A DNA stretch of 64,000 nucleotides. Origin: Diplonema papillatum (Eukaryota > Euglenozoa > Diplonemea > Diplonemida > Diplonemidae). The number at the start of each line of letters is the position of its first letter. Position 1 is the stretch's first letter. The stretch lies in NCBI GenBank assembly GCA_030068145.1, contig JAPJBO010000060.1, positions 310,001 to 374,000 on the forward strand, read 5' to 3'. Positions 40,240 to 50,049 of this stretch are shown here, one piece after another. The translations under genes and the position numbers were made by a program. The notes under the pieces are model-generated. The model ran no database searches. It was given only the letters and a program-made list of their open reading frames with translations, and was not told the origin of the DNA.

Positions 40240-40767
40240 GGGGGGGGGGGGGGGGTGTTTATTAAGATTTGGCCTAACCCGTAACATGTAACAAGTGCGG
40301 GTGGTGGTGGGGGGGGGGGGGCCCCCCCCCCCCCCCCCCCCTCCTGCATGGCTGGCAGGTCACCCGGTGTCAAGCGACCGACTCCGCAACTGCCGCTGGC
40401 CAGGTCAGGCTGGCACGAAGGAGTTACGGAGGGCGGCAGCTTGGGCAATGCCGACTTTGCGGAGGCATTCAACGGACGACGATCTGTCGCAGTGGACACA
40501 AGGAGCTGAGCCCTGCGCTCTTCCCAAAAACGCCAAGCAGCTCCTTTCGCTTCGCTGCGAGGTTATCCTTACCCTAATCTTGGCATCCGCGGAGTGCCCG
40601 TCCCGCGAGCGCTGTTCCAGAAACGGGCTAAAAAAACAAGAGTCGAGGGCCGAGGAAACCTTTCGGTATTTAGTATGTACACTAAAACAAGGATTAATCA
40701 TCTCTGCTCTCGGTAGCTATTTATTCCCGCAGGGAGCCTGAGATACAGTAAATACACAACAACAAAC

Positions 40768-41094
40768 ATGACGGATGCCGCCTTCTTCATTGAAGCTGTT
40801 GCAGACGGCACGTTTGGAGAGTGCGTTGAATGGAGTGAGGAAAGGGTGCTTGCTCGTATCCGCGACTTGCGTGGTTCACAAACACAGGACGCGCAAGCCT
40901 TTCAGGCTGAGCTTGCTGCCGCAAGCAACCCAAACTTGGGAATTAGCTCCAACAACGAAGGAGTGAAATTCTGTGTGTGGCACGACAAAGGAGTTACGGA
41001 GGACGGCAGCTTGGGCAATGCCGACGTTGCGGAGGCATTCAACGGACGACGATCTGCCGCAGTGGACACAAGGAAGGATGGGATACTCGCGTAG
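40768..41094 (+). pseudogene. Second transposase start in the left arm, 70 codons then divergent
   Basis: From its ATG it matches the transposase for about 70 residues (MTDAAFFIEAVADGTFGECV ... NNEGVKFCV), with the same 300-bp leader. It then runs into a copy of arm sequence (also at 40415-40500) and stops after 108 residues. It points inward, so transcription from here runs antisense through the transposase gene. It may make a short N-terminal protein, if any. Confidence 0.8.
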
Positions 41095-41226
41095 TGTACC
41101 AGCAAGCTGCCACAGCACGTGCAGTGGACCGGAGAGGTCTTCACGGAACAGGAGGGGGATTTCCACTTTGGCATACCAAATCATCAAAAGGCCGGTTGTT
41201 CCTTCATGCGAAGCCTTCGTGAGTGC

Positions 41227-44200
41227 CTACTTCCGTGCGCGTTTCGGTGCCGGTTCGTGCATGCTGTCAAGCAGGCGGGCAGAAACCTTTGCTGCTGGCT
41301 TCAAGCGCACGGGTAACGGCAGTTTAGCCCCCGGCTCCGATGGTCGAGATGGGACCTGGCGCTCTACACTTGCCTCCGTGGATGTTGAACTGGAAGCTGA
41401 AGATGTCGTCGAGCCAGAAGAGGAGGACCGTGAAGAGGAGGACGACTGCGACGACACCGAAGATGAAGGCAGTGATGCATTCGGTGAATCCGAAGACTCG
41501 GATGCATTCGCGAAGGACATCGCCGACCACGTTTCGTTCCCTGACCACGGCGCGAAAGACGGTACAACGCTACACCCCGAGTACTCAGTGCGCATATCCC
41601 CGTTAACCTGCTCGAATGCGTCGGCTCTATCCGTCTTCTTCTTTCCACCAGTCTTCCCCCCATGACGACGATTCTTCCGAGAGTGCCATATCTTGGCGCC
41701 GAGAGTGCAGGTTTCGCTTACTTCTTCATCGGTCATTCCTTTACCCTGTTCAGCGAGAATGAGTTCGTTGCTCAGAGTCTCCACCACCAAATGGGGCCGA
41801 TTGCAACCCACGCGTTGTTTGGCCTTGCTGAAAAACGACTCAGCTACGTTGCTGTTGTAGCGACTATGTGTGTGGACCAGCGCCAACACGTCAATGGCTC
41901 TCTGGTTGCCTTGTTCTTTTAGGGTTGCGAATACTCCGGTCCAGGCGTTCCACCCCAAGTCCTTGAACTGAACGGCAAGAATTTTTATGTCTTGCCAGTC
42001 CTTCTGTACGGAGCTCGCTTCAAACCTCCCGACGAAAGCAGCCAAATAGGCGTACTCTTCGTTACCGTACGCCTTCAAGTCGGCTCCGGAGAGCACCTGC
42101 ATTTTTTGTACGTCAAGAATGAGAGAGAGAGCTACGGCGTGGTCATCCTTCTTTATCTTTTCCTCGACGGCTTCGAGCGCCTTCGCGACCTTCGCCAAGC
42201 GACGTTTGTTTTCGTTGCCATCGGTCATCCCTTCGATGGCCATACGAGCTCGGCTCAACCGAAACTGCAAATGCAGAACGGTGGGCTCTTGATGCTGCGA
42301 GGCCAGCGAGATATTGCGCAACATCCTTAGTACAGGATACCACTGCTGGAACTGCTGAGCCCTGCGCTCCTTCCCAAAAACGCCAAGCAGCTCCTTTCGC
42401 TTCGCTGCGAGGTTATCCTTACCCTTCTTGGCATCCGCGGAGTGCCAGTCCCGCGAGCGCTGTTCCAGAAACATCTTCCAGAGTGGCCACAATGCAGCGG
42501 CCTTCTCCCACAGACGAAAGGTTTTTGGCAACCACCGAATAGAGCAATGGAGGGATGGTTTGGGACCCGCAGCAAAGCCTTGCAGCTTAGCGAAACGCCT
42601 GAGTCGGCGATAAAGCTTTCCGGATGTTCGCAAGTTCGCCTCCATCGTAAGAATTGCTTCCGTGATTTCTTCAACAACGGATGAATCGAAGGCTCGCTCA
42701 AGTTCGGTCTCCAGTCGGTGCGAAAAGTCCGGAACACGGGCACACTGAGGGTTGAAATCTTTCTTCAACAAACCGTATACCCCTGTGATGTGCCCCGCTA
42801 GATTCGATCCCGAATCACTGCAGGTTGCCGTTATCTGCTGTGCCGCAACGCCGAAATCTGCAAGCATCGCACGAGACTTCAAGAAGATGGTGTTGCCATC
42901 TGTATCGTCGGAAGCCTCGAACCCCACGAGTCCCAAGGCAGTTTCTTTAACTGCGCACAAAGATGAGACGAAGTAGCGTAGGATAACTACATACACCTCC
43001 ATCTGCATTGCGTGCTTCAGTGTCGTTCCGTCCAAGATCAGCACAAAGGAGCTCGATACACTTAGTTCCTTGGCGATGCGCACTTGTGCGATGGAAGCCC
43101 AGATGCCCACCATTTCCGAGACGTGTGAAGTGGTGTTGTACTTCTTGGGTATATCAATACCCCGCAATCGGTCGGCTCTTATCTGCCGCACGGAACTTCT
43201 GTGAGACACTCCTTCGCACACCCTGATGAACATGGGAACATGCAAGTTGAAGAAGCGCTGCAGCCTCTCTTCCGAAAGGTAAGGGGTCTCGGCAAGCTCA
43301 GCCTTGAGACTGACCTCAAACGTGTTGCCTGCTTGCGGGTGCGCGTCTGACCGGAAGTTGGCAGGGACAACGCGGAACGCGATCGCAGCAGCAGCAACCG
43401 TGAGGTACCCGACTATTACAAAGGCACCGTATCGCACGACCCACAAAGACACTCGGTGCGCGTTGGAGTTGCGGTGCCGCGAAAGAGCTGTCCGCGCGGC
43501 TTCATCGGTTTGATAAGGGCCCGCCGTACCCTTCGCAAATGCGGCAGCAACCCCCGAAGAAAGGCTGCCCCAGATGAAGACGTGCGTGTGATGGCAAGCA
43601 AGGCACATGTACCCTCCGGGGACCCGTTCCGTTTCTCTGTTGATTCGAGCAAACGGCGATAGCTGGGGCCGAAAAAGTGGGGCAGGATAGAATGGCTGCT
43701 GCGTCGACTTCTTCTCTTCCAGCATCGCCTTGGTATCCGGTGCGGCGGTGAAGGAAACGCAGAAGAAGTGGTTTAAGAGGTGGCTGCTGGAGGGGAGGCG
43801 GAGGTTTACAACACACACATCATTTGTCCGCAGAGCCTGGAACCTGAAACTCGATACGCTTCCAAGGTCCTTCGAGATGAACTTCAGTCCATTTTTGCAT
43901 GCAAAGGCCTGGACTTCAAATGTTGTCAAAGCCGGGGGTTCCTCACCAACTCGCAAGTGCTCCTTGATGGACTCCCACCTCTTTTCCGACATGCCCAGCA
44001 TGTTCGGTGACGTTCCACGGAACCAGGTGTACAGTTCTGGAAGAGATGCGTTGTCAGCTCGGGAGAAGGGAATTCTCTTTAGTTTTTCCCCAAGAAAACA
44101 CGCGTTGTACCCACAAACCAACCCATGCTGATGCGTTGTTTGGGTATGAGAGCCCGACACGAGCCGCTTTTCGCTAGCAAACTCCGCTTCCAGCTCCCTC

Positions 44201-45429
44201 CTCAAGTCAGGACAAGCAGTGGACAGGTGATCGACAATGCGGTACACGAGCCGCTGCGTTTGTGGCTCTTCGGATTGCGTAGCCTCAGCAATACTCTGTT
44301 GGAGGGCTTTTTTTGTTCCAGTGGTCTTGATACCAATGGCTGCTGCTTCGGCCTTGAGCTGCTCAAGTGTCTTCTTCACTGTATCCGACGTCGGCGTGGG
44401 AGGCTGATCGTCGTCCGCGTTTGCAGGTGTAGCAGGTGCAGGACCTACATTCGCTACAGGGTCTGGGCTGTTTGTTGCAGCGCACGGCACATGTTCTGGA
44501 CTTACGTCGGATTGTTGTTGTTGGGCGGGGGAGCATTTGGTGCACTTCACGTCTTTGAAAAGGCAATAGAAAGCTTTTCGTTTCTGTCCCGCGAAGGACC
44601 GATTCCATCCCGAAGCCTCGGGAAGCCAACTCAAAAGCTTTTGGTGAAAAGCCTTTCGGCGAGCCTTCTCTATCCCCAAGAGGTCAAAAAGCTGCTCAGC
44701 ACAGAGACTGTGTTGCTCGCCTTTCGCTTGGACGATGGACGCAACCGCAGCATTGAATGACAGCGCACCATCAATCGAGTCGGCGCAGCCAGCACAAGCG
44801 GCCCCAACAACGAACAAGCAGTACAGCTTGCCGCGTCTACTCCAGCCTTCGTGCAGTCCTTCGCTGCGCCACTTCGAAACGCTTTGCGAAACCAAATTTG
44901 CCTCGCGACCTTCCATTTCCAAGAGCGCGAAAAGCTCTTCGTGGTTGAGGTGGTGCTGAGGGCCGTGTTTACAAACGGCTTTCTCAACTGCAGCATTGAA
45001 CAGCTGGACGGAGCAGGTATCCACTGTAGTAGTGGTGTCTCCTGAACTTGCCGCACCGAACTCGGTCTGCACCTGCCGAAGGACTGCGTCCGCGGACCAC
45101 TTCTTGCGCTTCACAAGCCCCGAGGCCCTTTTCTGCATGCTCTGATACGTTCCTCGTATCGGCTTCAGCAGCCTGCGTCCAACTTCTTCCCACGTTGCCA
45201 CCTGGACACCGGGCAAAACGACACAGAATTTCACTCCTTCGTTGTTGGAGCTAATTCCCAAGTTTGGGTTGCTTGCGGCAGCAAGCTCAGCCTGAAAGGC
45301 TTGCGCGTCCTGTGTTTGCGAACCACGCAAGTCGCGGATACGAGCAAGCACCCTTTCCTCACTCCATTCAACGCACTCTCCAAACGTGCCGTCTGCAACA
45401 GCTTCAATGAAGAAGGCGGCATCCGTCAT
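41227..45429 (-). CDS. hAT-like DDE transposase with BED-like zinc finger
   Basis: 1400 residues, one exon, ATG at 45429. Residues 1-330 have no known domain. A SAP-like stretch lies near 355-385 (TLEQLKAEAAAIGIKTTGTKKAL). A BED-like finger follows at about 590-640 (MCLACHHTH ... ALSRHRNSNAHR). The RNase H-like fold has D800 (LILDGTT), D872 (CSDSGSNLAG), a C/H pair in CARVPDFSHRLE typical of hAT, and E1197 in NVAESFFSKAK. Acidic and serine-rich tail from 1290, then basic PKRARK. It should bind the element ends, excise the element and insert it with an 8-bp duplication. At 1400 residues it is about twice the usual hAT length. The frame is fully open, so the copy may be active. The nearby CAGGG-ended MITEs could be its clients or those of a relative. 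Confidence 0.85.
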   Translation of the reverse strand: MTDAAFFIEAVADGTFGECVEWSEERVLARIRDLRGSQTQDAQAFQAELAAASNPNLGISSNNEGVKFCVVLPGVQVATWEEVGRRLLKPIRGTYQSMQKRASGLVKRKKWSADAVLRQVQTEFGAASSGDTTTTVDTCSVQLFNAAVEKAVCKHGPQHHLNHEELFALLEMEGREANLVSQSVSKWRSEGLHEGWSRRGKLYCLFVVGAACAGCADSIDGALSFNAAVASIVQAKGEQHSLCAEQLFDLLGIEKARRKAFHQKLLSWLPEASGWNRSFAGQKRKAFYCLFKDVKCTKCSPAQQQQSDVSPEHVPCAATNSPDPVANVGPAPATPANADDDQPPTPTSDTVKKTLEQLKAEAAAIGIKTTGTKKALQQSIAEATQSEEPQTQRLVYRIVDHLSTACPDLRRELEAEFASEKRLVSGSHTQTTHQHGLVCGYNACFLGEKLKRIPFSRADNASLPELYTWFRGTSPNMLGMSEKRWESIKEHLRVGEEPPALTTFEVQAFACKNGLKFISKDLGSVSSFRFQALRTNDVCVVNLRLPSSSHLLNHFFCVSFTAAPDTKAMLEEKKSTQQPFYPAPLFRPQLSPFARINRETERVPGGYMCLACHHTHVFIWGSLSSGVAAAFAKGTAGPYQTDEAARTALSRHRNSNAHRVSLWVVRYGAFVIVGYLTVAAAAIAFRVVPANFRSDAHPQAGNTFEVSLKAELAETPYLSEERLQRFFNLHVPMFIRVCEGVSHRSSVRQIRADRLRGIDIPKKYNTTSHVSEMVGIWASIAQVRIAKELSVSSSFVLILDGTTLKHAMQMEVYVVILRYFVSSLCAVKETALGLVGFEASDDTDGNTIFLKSRAMLADFGVAAQQITATCSDSGSNLAGHITGVYGLLKKDFNPQCARVPDFSHRLETELERAFDSSVVEEITEAILTMEANLRTSGKLYRRLRRFAKLQGFAAGPKPSLHCSIRWLPKTFRLWEKAAALWPLWKMFLEQRSRDWHSADAKKGKDNLAAKRKELLGVFGKERRAQQFQQWYPVLRMLRNISLASQHQEPTVLHLQFRLSRARMAIEGMTDGNENKRRLAKVAKALEAVEEKIKKDDHAVALSLILDVQKMQVLSGADLKAYGNEEYAYLAAFVGRFEASSVQKDWQDIKILAVQFKDLGWNAWTGVFATLKEQGNQRAIDVLALVHTHSRYNSNVAESFFSKAKQRVGCNRPHLVVETLSNELILAEQGKGMTDEEVSETCTLGAKIWHSRKNRRHGGKTGGKKKTDRADAFEQVNGDMRTEYSGCSVVPSFAPWSGNETWSAMSFANASESSDSPNASLPSSSVSSQSSSSSRSSSSGSTTSSASSSTSTEASVERQVPSRPSEPGAKLPLPVRLKPAAKVSARLLDSMHEPAPKRARK

Positions 45430-46084
45430 GTTTGTTGTTGTGTATTTACTGTATCTCAGGCTCCCTGCGGGAATAAATAGCTACCGAGAGCAGAGATGAT
45501 TAATCCTTGTTTTAGTGTACATACTAAATACCGAAAGGTTTCCTCGGCCCTCGACTCTTGTTTTTTTAGCCCGTTTCTGGAACAGCGCTCGCGGGACGGG
45601 CACTCCGCGGATGCCAAGATTAGGGTAAGGATAACCTCGCAGCGAAGCGAAAGGAGCTGCTTGGCGTTTTTGGGAAGGAGCGCAGGGCTCAGCTCCTTGT
45701 GTCCACTGCGGCAGATCGTCGTCCGTTGAATGCCTCCGCAAAGTCGGCATTGCCCAAGCTGCCGCCCTCCGTAACTCCTTTGTCGTGCCAGCCTGACCTG
45801 GCCAGCGGCAGTTGGGGAGTCGGTCGCTTGACACCGGGTGACCTGCCAGCCATGCAGGAGGGGGGGGGGGGGGGGGGCCCCCCCCCCCCCCACCACCACC
45901 CGCACCCCCTGACCGCGATCCGTAACATGTAACAGCCCTTAATAAGCACCCTGGGGGGGTTCCTGAATTAGCACTTGGTTCGTTGGCCTCGTTTGCTTTC
46001 ATGTGCATCCCATGTTCCGGAAATGTTCCCGTCGTTGTACAAAATGCACTACTAAAAAGAAATTCGTTGGGGATTCCGGGACTT

Positions 46085-46750
46085 TGAAGTCGCCGGGCGG
46101 CCTTTGCCACTGAAGCCAATCTGACACCACCCAACCTCGCGCCTTCTGCCTGCGGATACCTCATACCCCATACCCCATACCCCATCGACCGACGTGAGAA
46201 GCGACGGCAACCGTTGCACGTGCGTGCGCTGTCGAGAAAGTTTGCGCTCATTGTGATGAGGTGGTTGACCAGGCCCCCACGAAGCCCTATACACAACACG
46301 GCTACAACACGAGGATGCAGCCGTACTTAGGGGTGCACTCAGCCATCAGGCCATTGGCTGCTAAGCACCCGGCCAGTCCTGCCACTTTTGTGGCCCTCTA
46401 TTCGCGGGGCGGCCTTTGCCACTGAAGCCAATCTGACACCACCCAACCTCCCGTCTTCTGCCTGCGGATACCCCATACCCCATCGACCGACGTGAGAAGC
46501 GACGGCAACTGTTGCACGTGCGTGCGCTGTCGAGAAAGTTTGCGCCTATTGTGATGAGGTGGTTGACCAGGCCCCCACGAAGCCCTATGGCCAGTCCTGC
46601 CACTTTTGTGGCCCTCTATTCGCCGGGCGGCCTTTGCCACTGAACCCAATCTGACACCACCCAGCCTCCCGCCTTCTGCCTGCGGTTACCCCATTCCCCA
46701 TCGACAGACGTGAGAAGCGACGGCAACCGTTGCACGTGCGTGCGCAACGC
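46085..46750 (+). repeat. Tandem repeat, units of 220-310 bp, three copies
   Basis: Units start at about 46095, 46405 and 46622 with CGGCCTTTGCCACTGAA, contain CATCGACCGACGTGAGAAGC and, in the first two, repeat C (GACCAGGCCCCCACGAAGCC). The first unit has an extra run of CATACCC. Confidence 0.85.
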
Positions 46751-46751
46751 C

Positions 46752-46900
46752 AATTCGGCCACCTACATACGGTGGAGTCCAGCCTCAGAAGCTGGATCCA
46801 AAGCTGAAGTTAAAGCCGGTGCCACATCGGCTTTTCGGGTGTGCATTTGCACGCGTTGGTCGGATCACACCCGCTTTTCGGGTGTGACTTCACCCTCGTT
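46752..46900 (+). repeat. Dispersed repeat E
   Basis: Holds GGTGGAGTCCAGCCTCAGAA and inverted CACACCCGCTTTTCGGGTG blocks. Related to 13082-13150 (inverted), 12810-12920 and 49555-49900. Confidence 0.65.
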
Positions 46901-46984
46901 ACCTCCATCTGAGGCTGGACGTCACCGTGCTCCGAGGGGTAGTCACAGTTGGTGTCCTGAAGCTGATGACAGGTGGGCTGGCAG

Positions 46985-47164
46985 TGAGCCGGTCCGTCCC
47001 TATCTCTTGAAACTGCATCGAAGTGCCTGCCGCTGTTTATCGCAGTGAATCACGGTCCACCACGGTCTATCAGGTCCATCCCTAGTCCCTAGAGCTGCAT
47101 CGAATTGCCCGGTGCTGTATTCTTCGGTCTATCACGGTCTATCACCAGGGGATGGACCGGCTCA
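46985..47164 (+). mobile_element. MITE family 1, copy 4, with 10-bp flanking repeat
   Basis: 180 bp from TGAGCCGGTCC to GGACCGGCTCA, flanked on both sides by GGGCTGGCAG (46975-46984 and 47165-47174). A perfect 10-bp duplication would point to the Mutator-like group; the other copies do not confirm it. Confidence 0.9.
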
Positions 47165-47377
47165 GGGCTGGCAGGTATCAGGATAGCCGGATAACCGACC
47201 CCATCTGGTAGAAATCCCTGGCACCATTGCATGCTCCTGGTGCAGCACAGCTGTGACGCCTCGCTAGGCACTTGAAAAACGGGTTCTGTGACCGGGTTCT
47301 GTGTAGACTTTGCACGGGTTAAACGGGAGGGCAGGACTCCAAGCTGGTGCTGGGCTTTCGGACAACATTTTGGGCAG

Positions 47378-47520
47378 AAATACTCGAGGGGCTGCCTTGT
47401 GCTTTCTTCGAAGGAGGCTAGAGAGGGAGAAAACAATACAGGGTCTCTTTGTTGAACGCACCACTGAACCCAGATTCACCTGTGCAGCACATTTACCTCC
47501 TTTGATCTTTTGCAACTGGG
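47378..47520 (+). repeat. SINE-like repeat R1, truncated copy
   Basis: Starts AAATACTCGAGGGGCTGCC and stops after TTTTGCAACTGG, directly joined to repeat B at 47525. Confidence 0.8.
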
Positions 47521-47524
47521 TATG

Positions 47525-47612
47525 TCGTCTGCGCCGTGTTTCGGACCTTTAAGCCACGGACACATAAGGCGGACCATCATCAGCGTGGAACCTGAGTGTC
47601 TGCAGACAGGAC
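47525..47612 (+). repeat. Dispersed repeat B, copy 2 (shortened)
   Basis: Ends after CTGCAGACAGGACTG, lacking the last 45 bp of the other two copies. Confidence 0.8.
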
Positions 47613-47725
47613 TGTGCGGCTTGGGTTGGGCACTTCTTCTTGAAAACCTTTGGTTCTGCCTTCGCCCTTATGTACCGTAGGGTCCTATTGGTCACACTAT
47701 TGGAAACACTCTTTTTTAACGAAGG

Positions 47726-47998
47726 AACTAGGTACCAGGGAAAGCCTGCTACACGGGAGCCAAGCTTCACGTGTTCGGCGGTACTGCAGAGCCACCTAGG
47801 GGTCAAGTGGCTACCGATTTCCCAAACTAAAGCATCAAGGCTTGGCGCACCTTGGGGCTTGACGCTCGCGCTGAACATCAAGACGGTCAGCCACAGGGCA
47901 GAGCGGACGGGGTTGTGGCACTGTGCTACCTCTGACTCAAGCTTTGCAAGCTGTGGTTGACCGTCACGTTCCTGGACCAGGAGCGGCCTTTTTCTTTC
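47726..47998 (+). repeat. Dispersed repeat A, copy 2
   Basis: Starts ACTAGGTACCAGGG; lacks about 20 bp in the middle compared with copy 1. Confidence 0.8.
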
Positions 47999-48066
47999 TT
48001 CTCTTCTTGTCTTTTGGCCCCACTTTCCTCAACATTTTTATGTTTCCCGACCTCGGTTTTTGTCCT

Positions 48067-48280
48067 TCAGTGGTCGGCCAGCGGCAAAATTGCCTCCCGC
48101 TTGGAGGCACGTCTTCATTACGTTAGAGACCCTTCGAAGCTCCTTGCTGAGATCGCTACAAGAAAGCTTTCGAGGACGGAGTTGGAATTCCGGATGCGGT
48201 ACCTGACTGCACTACACGGGAGAAGGGAAGAAACGAATACACGGCCTGCTTGTACTTGCACGTTACTTACCAACTCGTAG
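48067..48280 (+). CDS. Putative single exon of an unknown plus-strand gene
   Basis: A pyrimidine-rich acceptor (GGTTTTTGTCCTTCAG) is followed by a frame reading WSASGKIASRLEARLHYVRD, PSKLLAEIATRKLSRTEL and EFRMRYLTALHGRREE. The composition is that of an amphipathic helix-rich protein, unlike the flanks. No partner exons were found and no family is recognised. It may be a coincidence of base composition. Confidence 0.3.
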
Positions 48281-48289
48281 ACTGCAAGC

Positions 48290-48892
48290 AACTTGCATAC
48301 CTGCCTCTCTTCGCCGATGCTTCGCTTTGTCAGTAGCTTGTGGACTCGCCTTCTCGCAGAGCAAATTAGGGCAACAATGCAGTAAAGTTACTGACTTCCG
48401 TCAAAGCGAATATAATGATGATGAATACATGGTATTCCAAGTGACAAGGAAAACAGGTGGTATCGCGTGTTTCCGTGGTAGATCCACTGAATAGTTTATA
48501 AAACAGATTATAAAACATGTGATTTTGCATGTATCCCTGGCCTTCCTGCAAAGCAGTACCGAAGGCAACAGCTCAAAACTGCCGATTCTGTGCGGGGGAG
48601 GTGACTCCGCACAGGAGTGCAATCGGTCTTCCTCCTTTCTTTTGTTGCTTGATTTGTGCGTGTACGAATGAAACAGAGGCAAGACGTCTGCGGCGGAGGC
48701 ATCGTCAGACCGTTGGTACATTGGGGGATCATTTTCAGAGTGAAAGCTTTATGTCAGCAAAAACAGGGAGGGGGGGCGGTTGCTGGAGACCGCACCGGTC
48801 TTTGTCAGCACCGGGGTTCGTTTTCTTTGAGCCACAGACGGATAAGGCATCCTAAGTGTCCGTTAGCAAACAAGGGGAGGGGGAGATGGTAG
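48290..48892. other. Intergenic, nothing recognised
   Basis: Only short shadow frames. A degenerate piece of repeat B may lie near 48815-48865. Confidence 0.35.
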
Positions 48893-48932
48893 TTTAAGAG
48901 AGAGAGAGGGAGAGAGAGAGAGAGAGAGGGGG
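48893..48932 (+). repeat. GA microsatellite
   Basis: Run of GA units ending in a run of G. Confidence 0.85.
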
Positions 48933-49554
48933 GGTCTTGTTCGGACCTTTACGTTCTTCATCGGTTAGAAACGCGAAGCCATCGGGGCGATTAACGCAAA
49001 AGTCGATCGAGGGGAGCGAGTTCGGGACTGCGGGAGGAGGGGAGAAGAGTCCCCTACCTTGTCCTGGAGCAAGTGGACTCGAATACTCAGTGCTTGTCGC
49101 CCAACAAAATATATCCGTGTTCCATAGGTCCTCAGCTCGACCCCCCAAGACGCACCGAAGGTGCTCAAACAAGTTTGCTATCACTTCGGAATCACTTCGG
49201 AATTGGGGTAATACGTGCAGGGGGTCCGCGGTGCACATCCCAGCCCACCGAAAGCGACTGTCTGCACCCCTTGTGTTTTGGAGAGTGGAATCACTTCGGT
49301 CACTTCGGAAATGGGATCTGTGTGGCAGACCATTAGAGAGACGAGTTGGAGTGCAGTTTCATGCTCAGGCAGAACTTTTTGCCCCTCTTGCACATTCGAT
49401 GTCAGCCGTCCGCTTTTCTTCGAAGAAGAGAACAAAGGCGGGAGTACACAGAACCCTGAGGAGAATGAGCCCGAGATGTGAGGTACTGGGCCTTCTGTCT
49501 TTTTCTTCTAACGCCGCGGCGTGCGCACCTCGTTCTCCTTTTCGCAGATCCTTG

Positions 49555-49900
49555 GACGGGGGGACTCTCCTTAGCGTACACGGTGGAGTCCAGCCCCAGA
49601 AGCTGGAGTTAAACAGGGGTGTGTCCGAGAGGCGACACTAACAGCAGCGGACCAATTCGAGGCTCAATGACAGCAGCGGATCCCTTCGATGGCTTAGCTC
49701 ACACGGTGCTTAGCATACACGGTAGAGTCCAGGGGGTGTGTCCGAGAGGCGACACCAACAGCAGCTGACCAATTCGAACCTCAATGTCATCAGCGGATCC
49801 CTTCAATGGGCGGACTCTCCTTAGCTTACACGGTGGAGTCCAGCATCAGCAGCTGCAGTTATACAGGGGGTGTTCACGAGTCACACCCGAAAGGCTGGAG
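49555..49900 (+). repeat. Tandem copies of repeat E
   Basis: Three units carrying TACACGGTGGAGTCCAGC, GGTGTGTCCGAGAGGCGACA and CAGCAGCGGATCCCTTCGAT in rotating order. Confidence 0.75.
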
Positions 49901-50049
49901 TGCACATTTATTTTGTGACTACGACGGGTATTCTTTTGATTGATCACCTCCACACGTGACACAAAACGCTGTGTGCTGAGCCTTCTGTAAAATCGTGCTC
50001 ATTGCCGCTGTATTGCCCGCAATTTGCGAGTGTTGAAAGCGGTGCTGAA

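Larger units (their letters stand above)
40240..45950. mobile_element. 5.7-kb hAT-like transposon with about 680-bp inverted arms
   Basis: The left arm (about 40240-40976) and right arm (about 45235-45950) are near-identical inverted copies. The right terminus read inward is CAGGGTGCTTATTAAGG; the left shows a run of G then GTGTTTATTAAG. CAGGG ends fit hAT. G-runs at both edges and long G/C tracts inside the arms blur the target duplication. The arms contain the transposase promoter, leader and first 70 codons, and a piece matching transposase codons about 985-1025 in antisense to the leader. Confidence 0.8.

Noticed and set aside
48937..49641. 234-codon plus-strand ORF as a gene
   Set aside because: No ATG at its head, no domain, and its last part is repeat E. 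Composition looks accidental.
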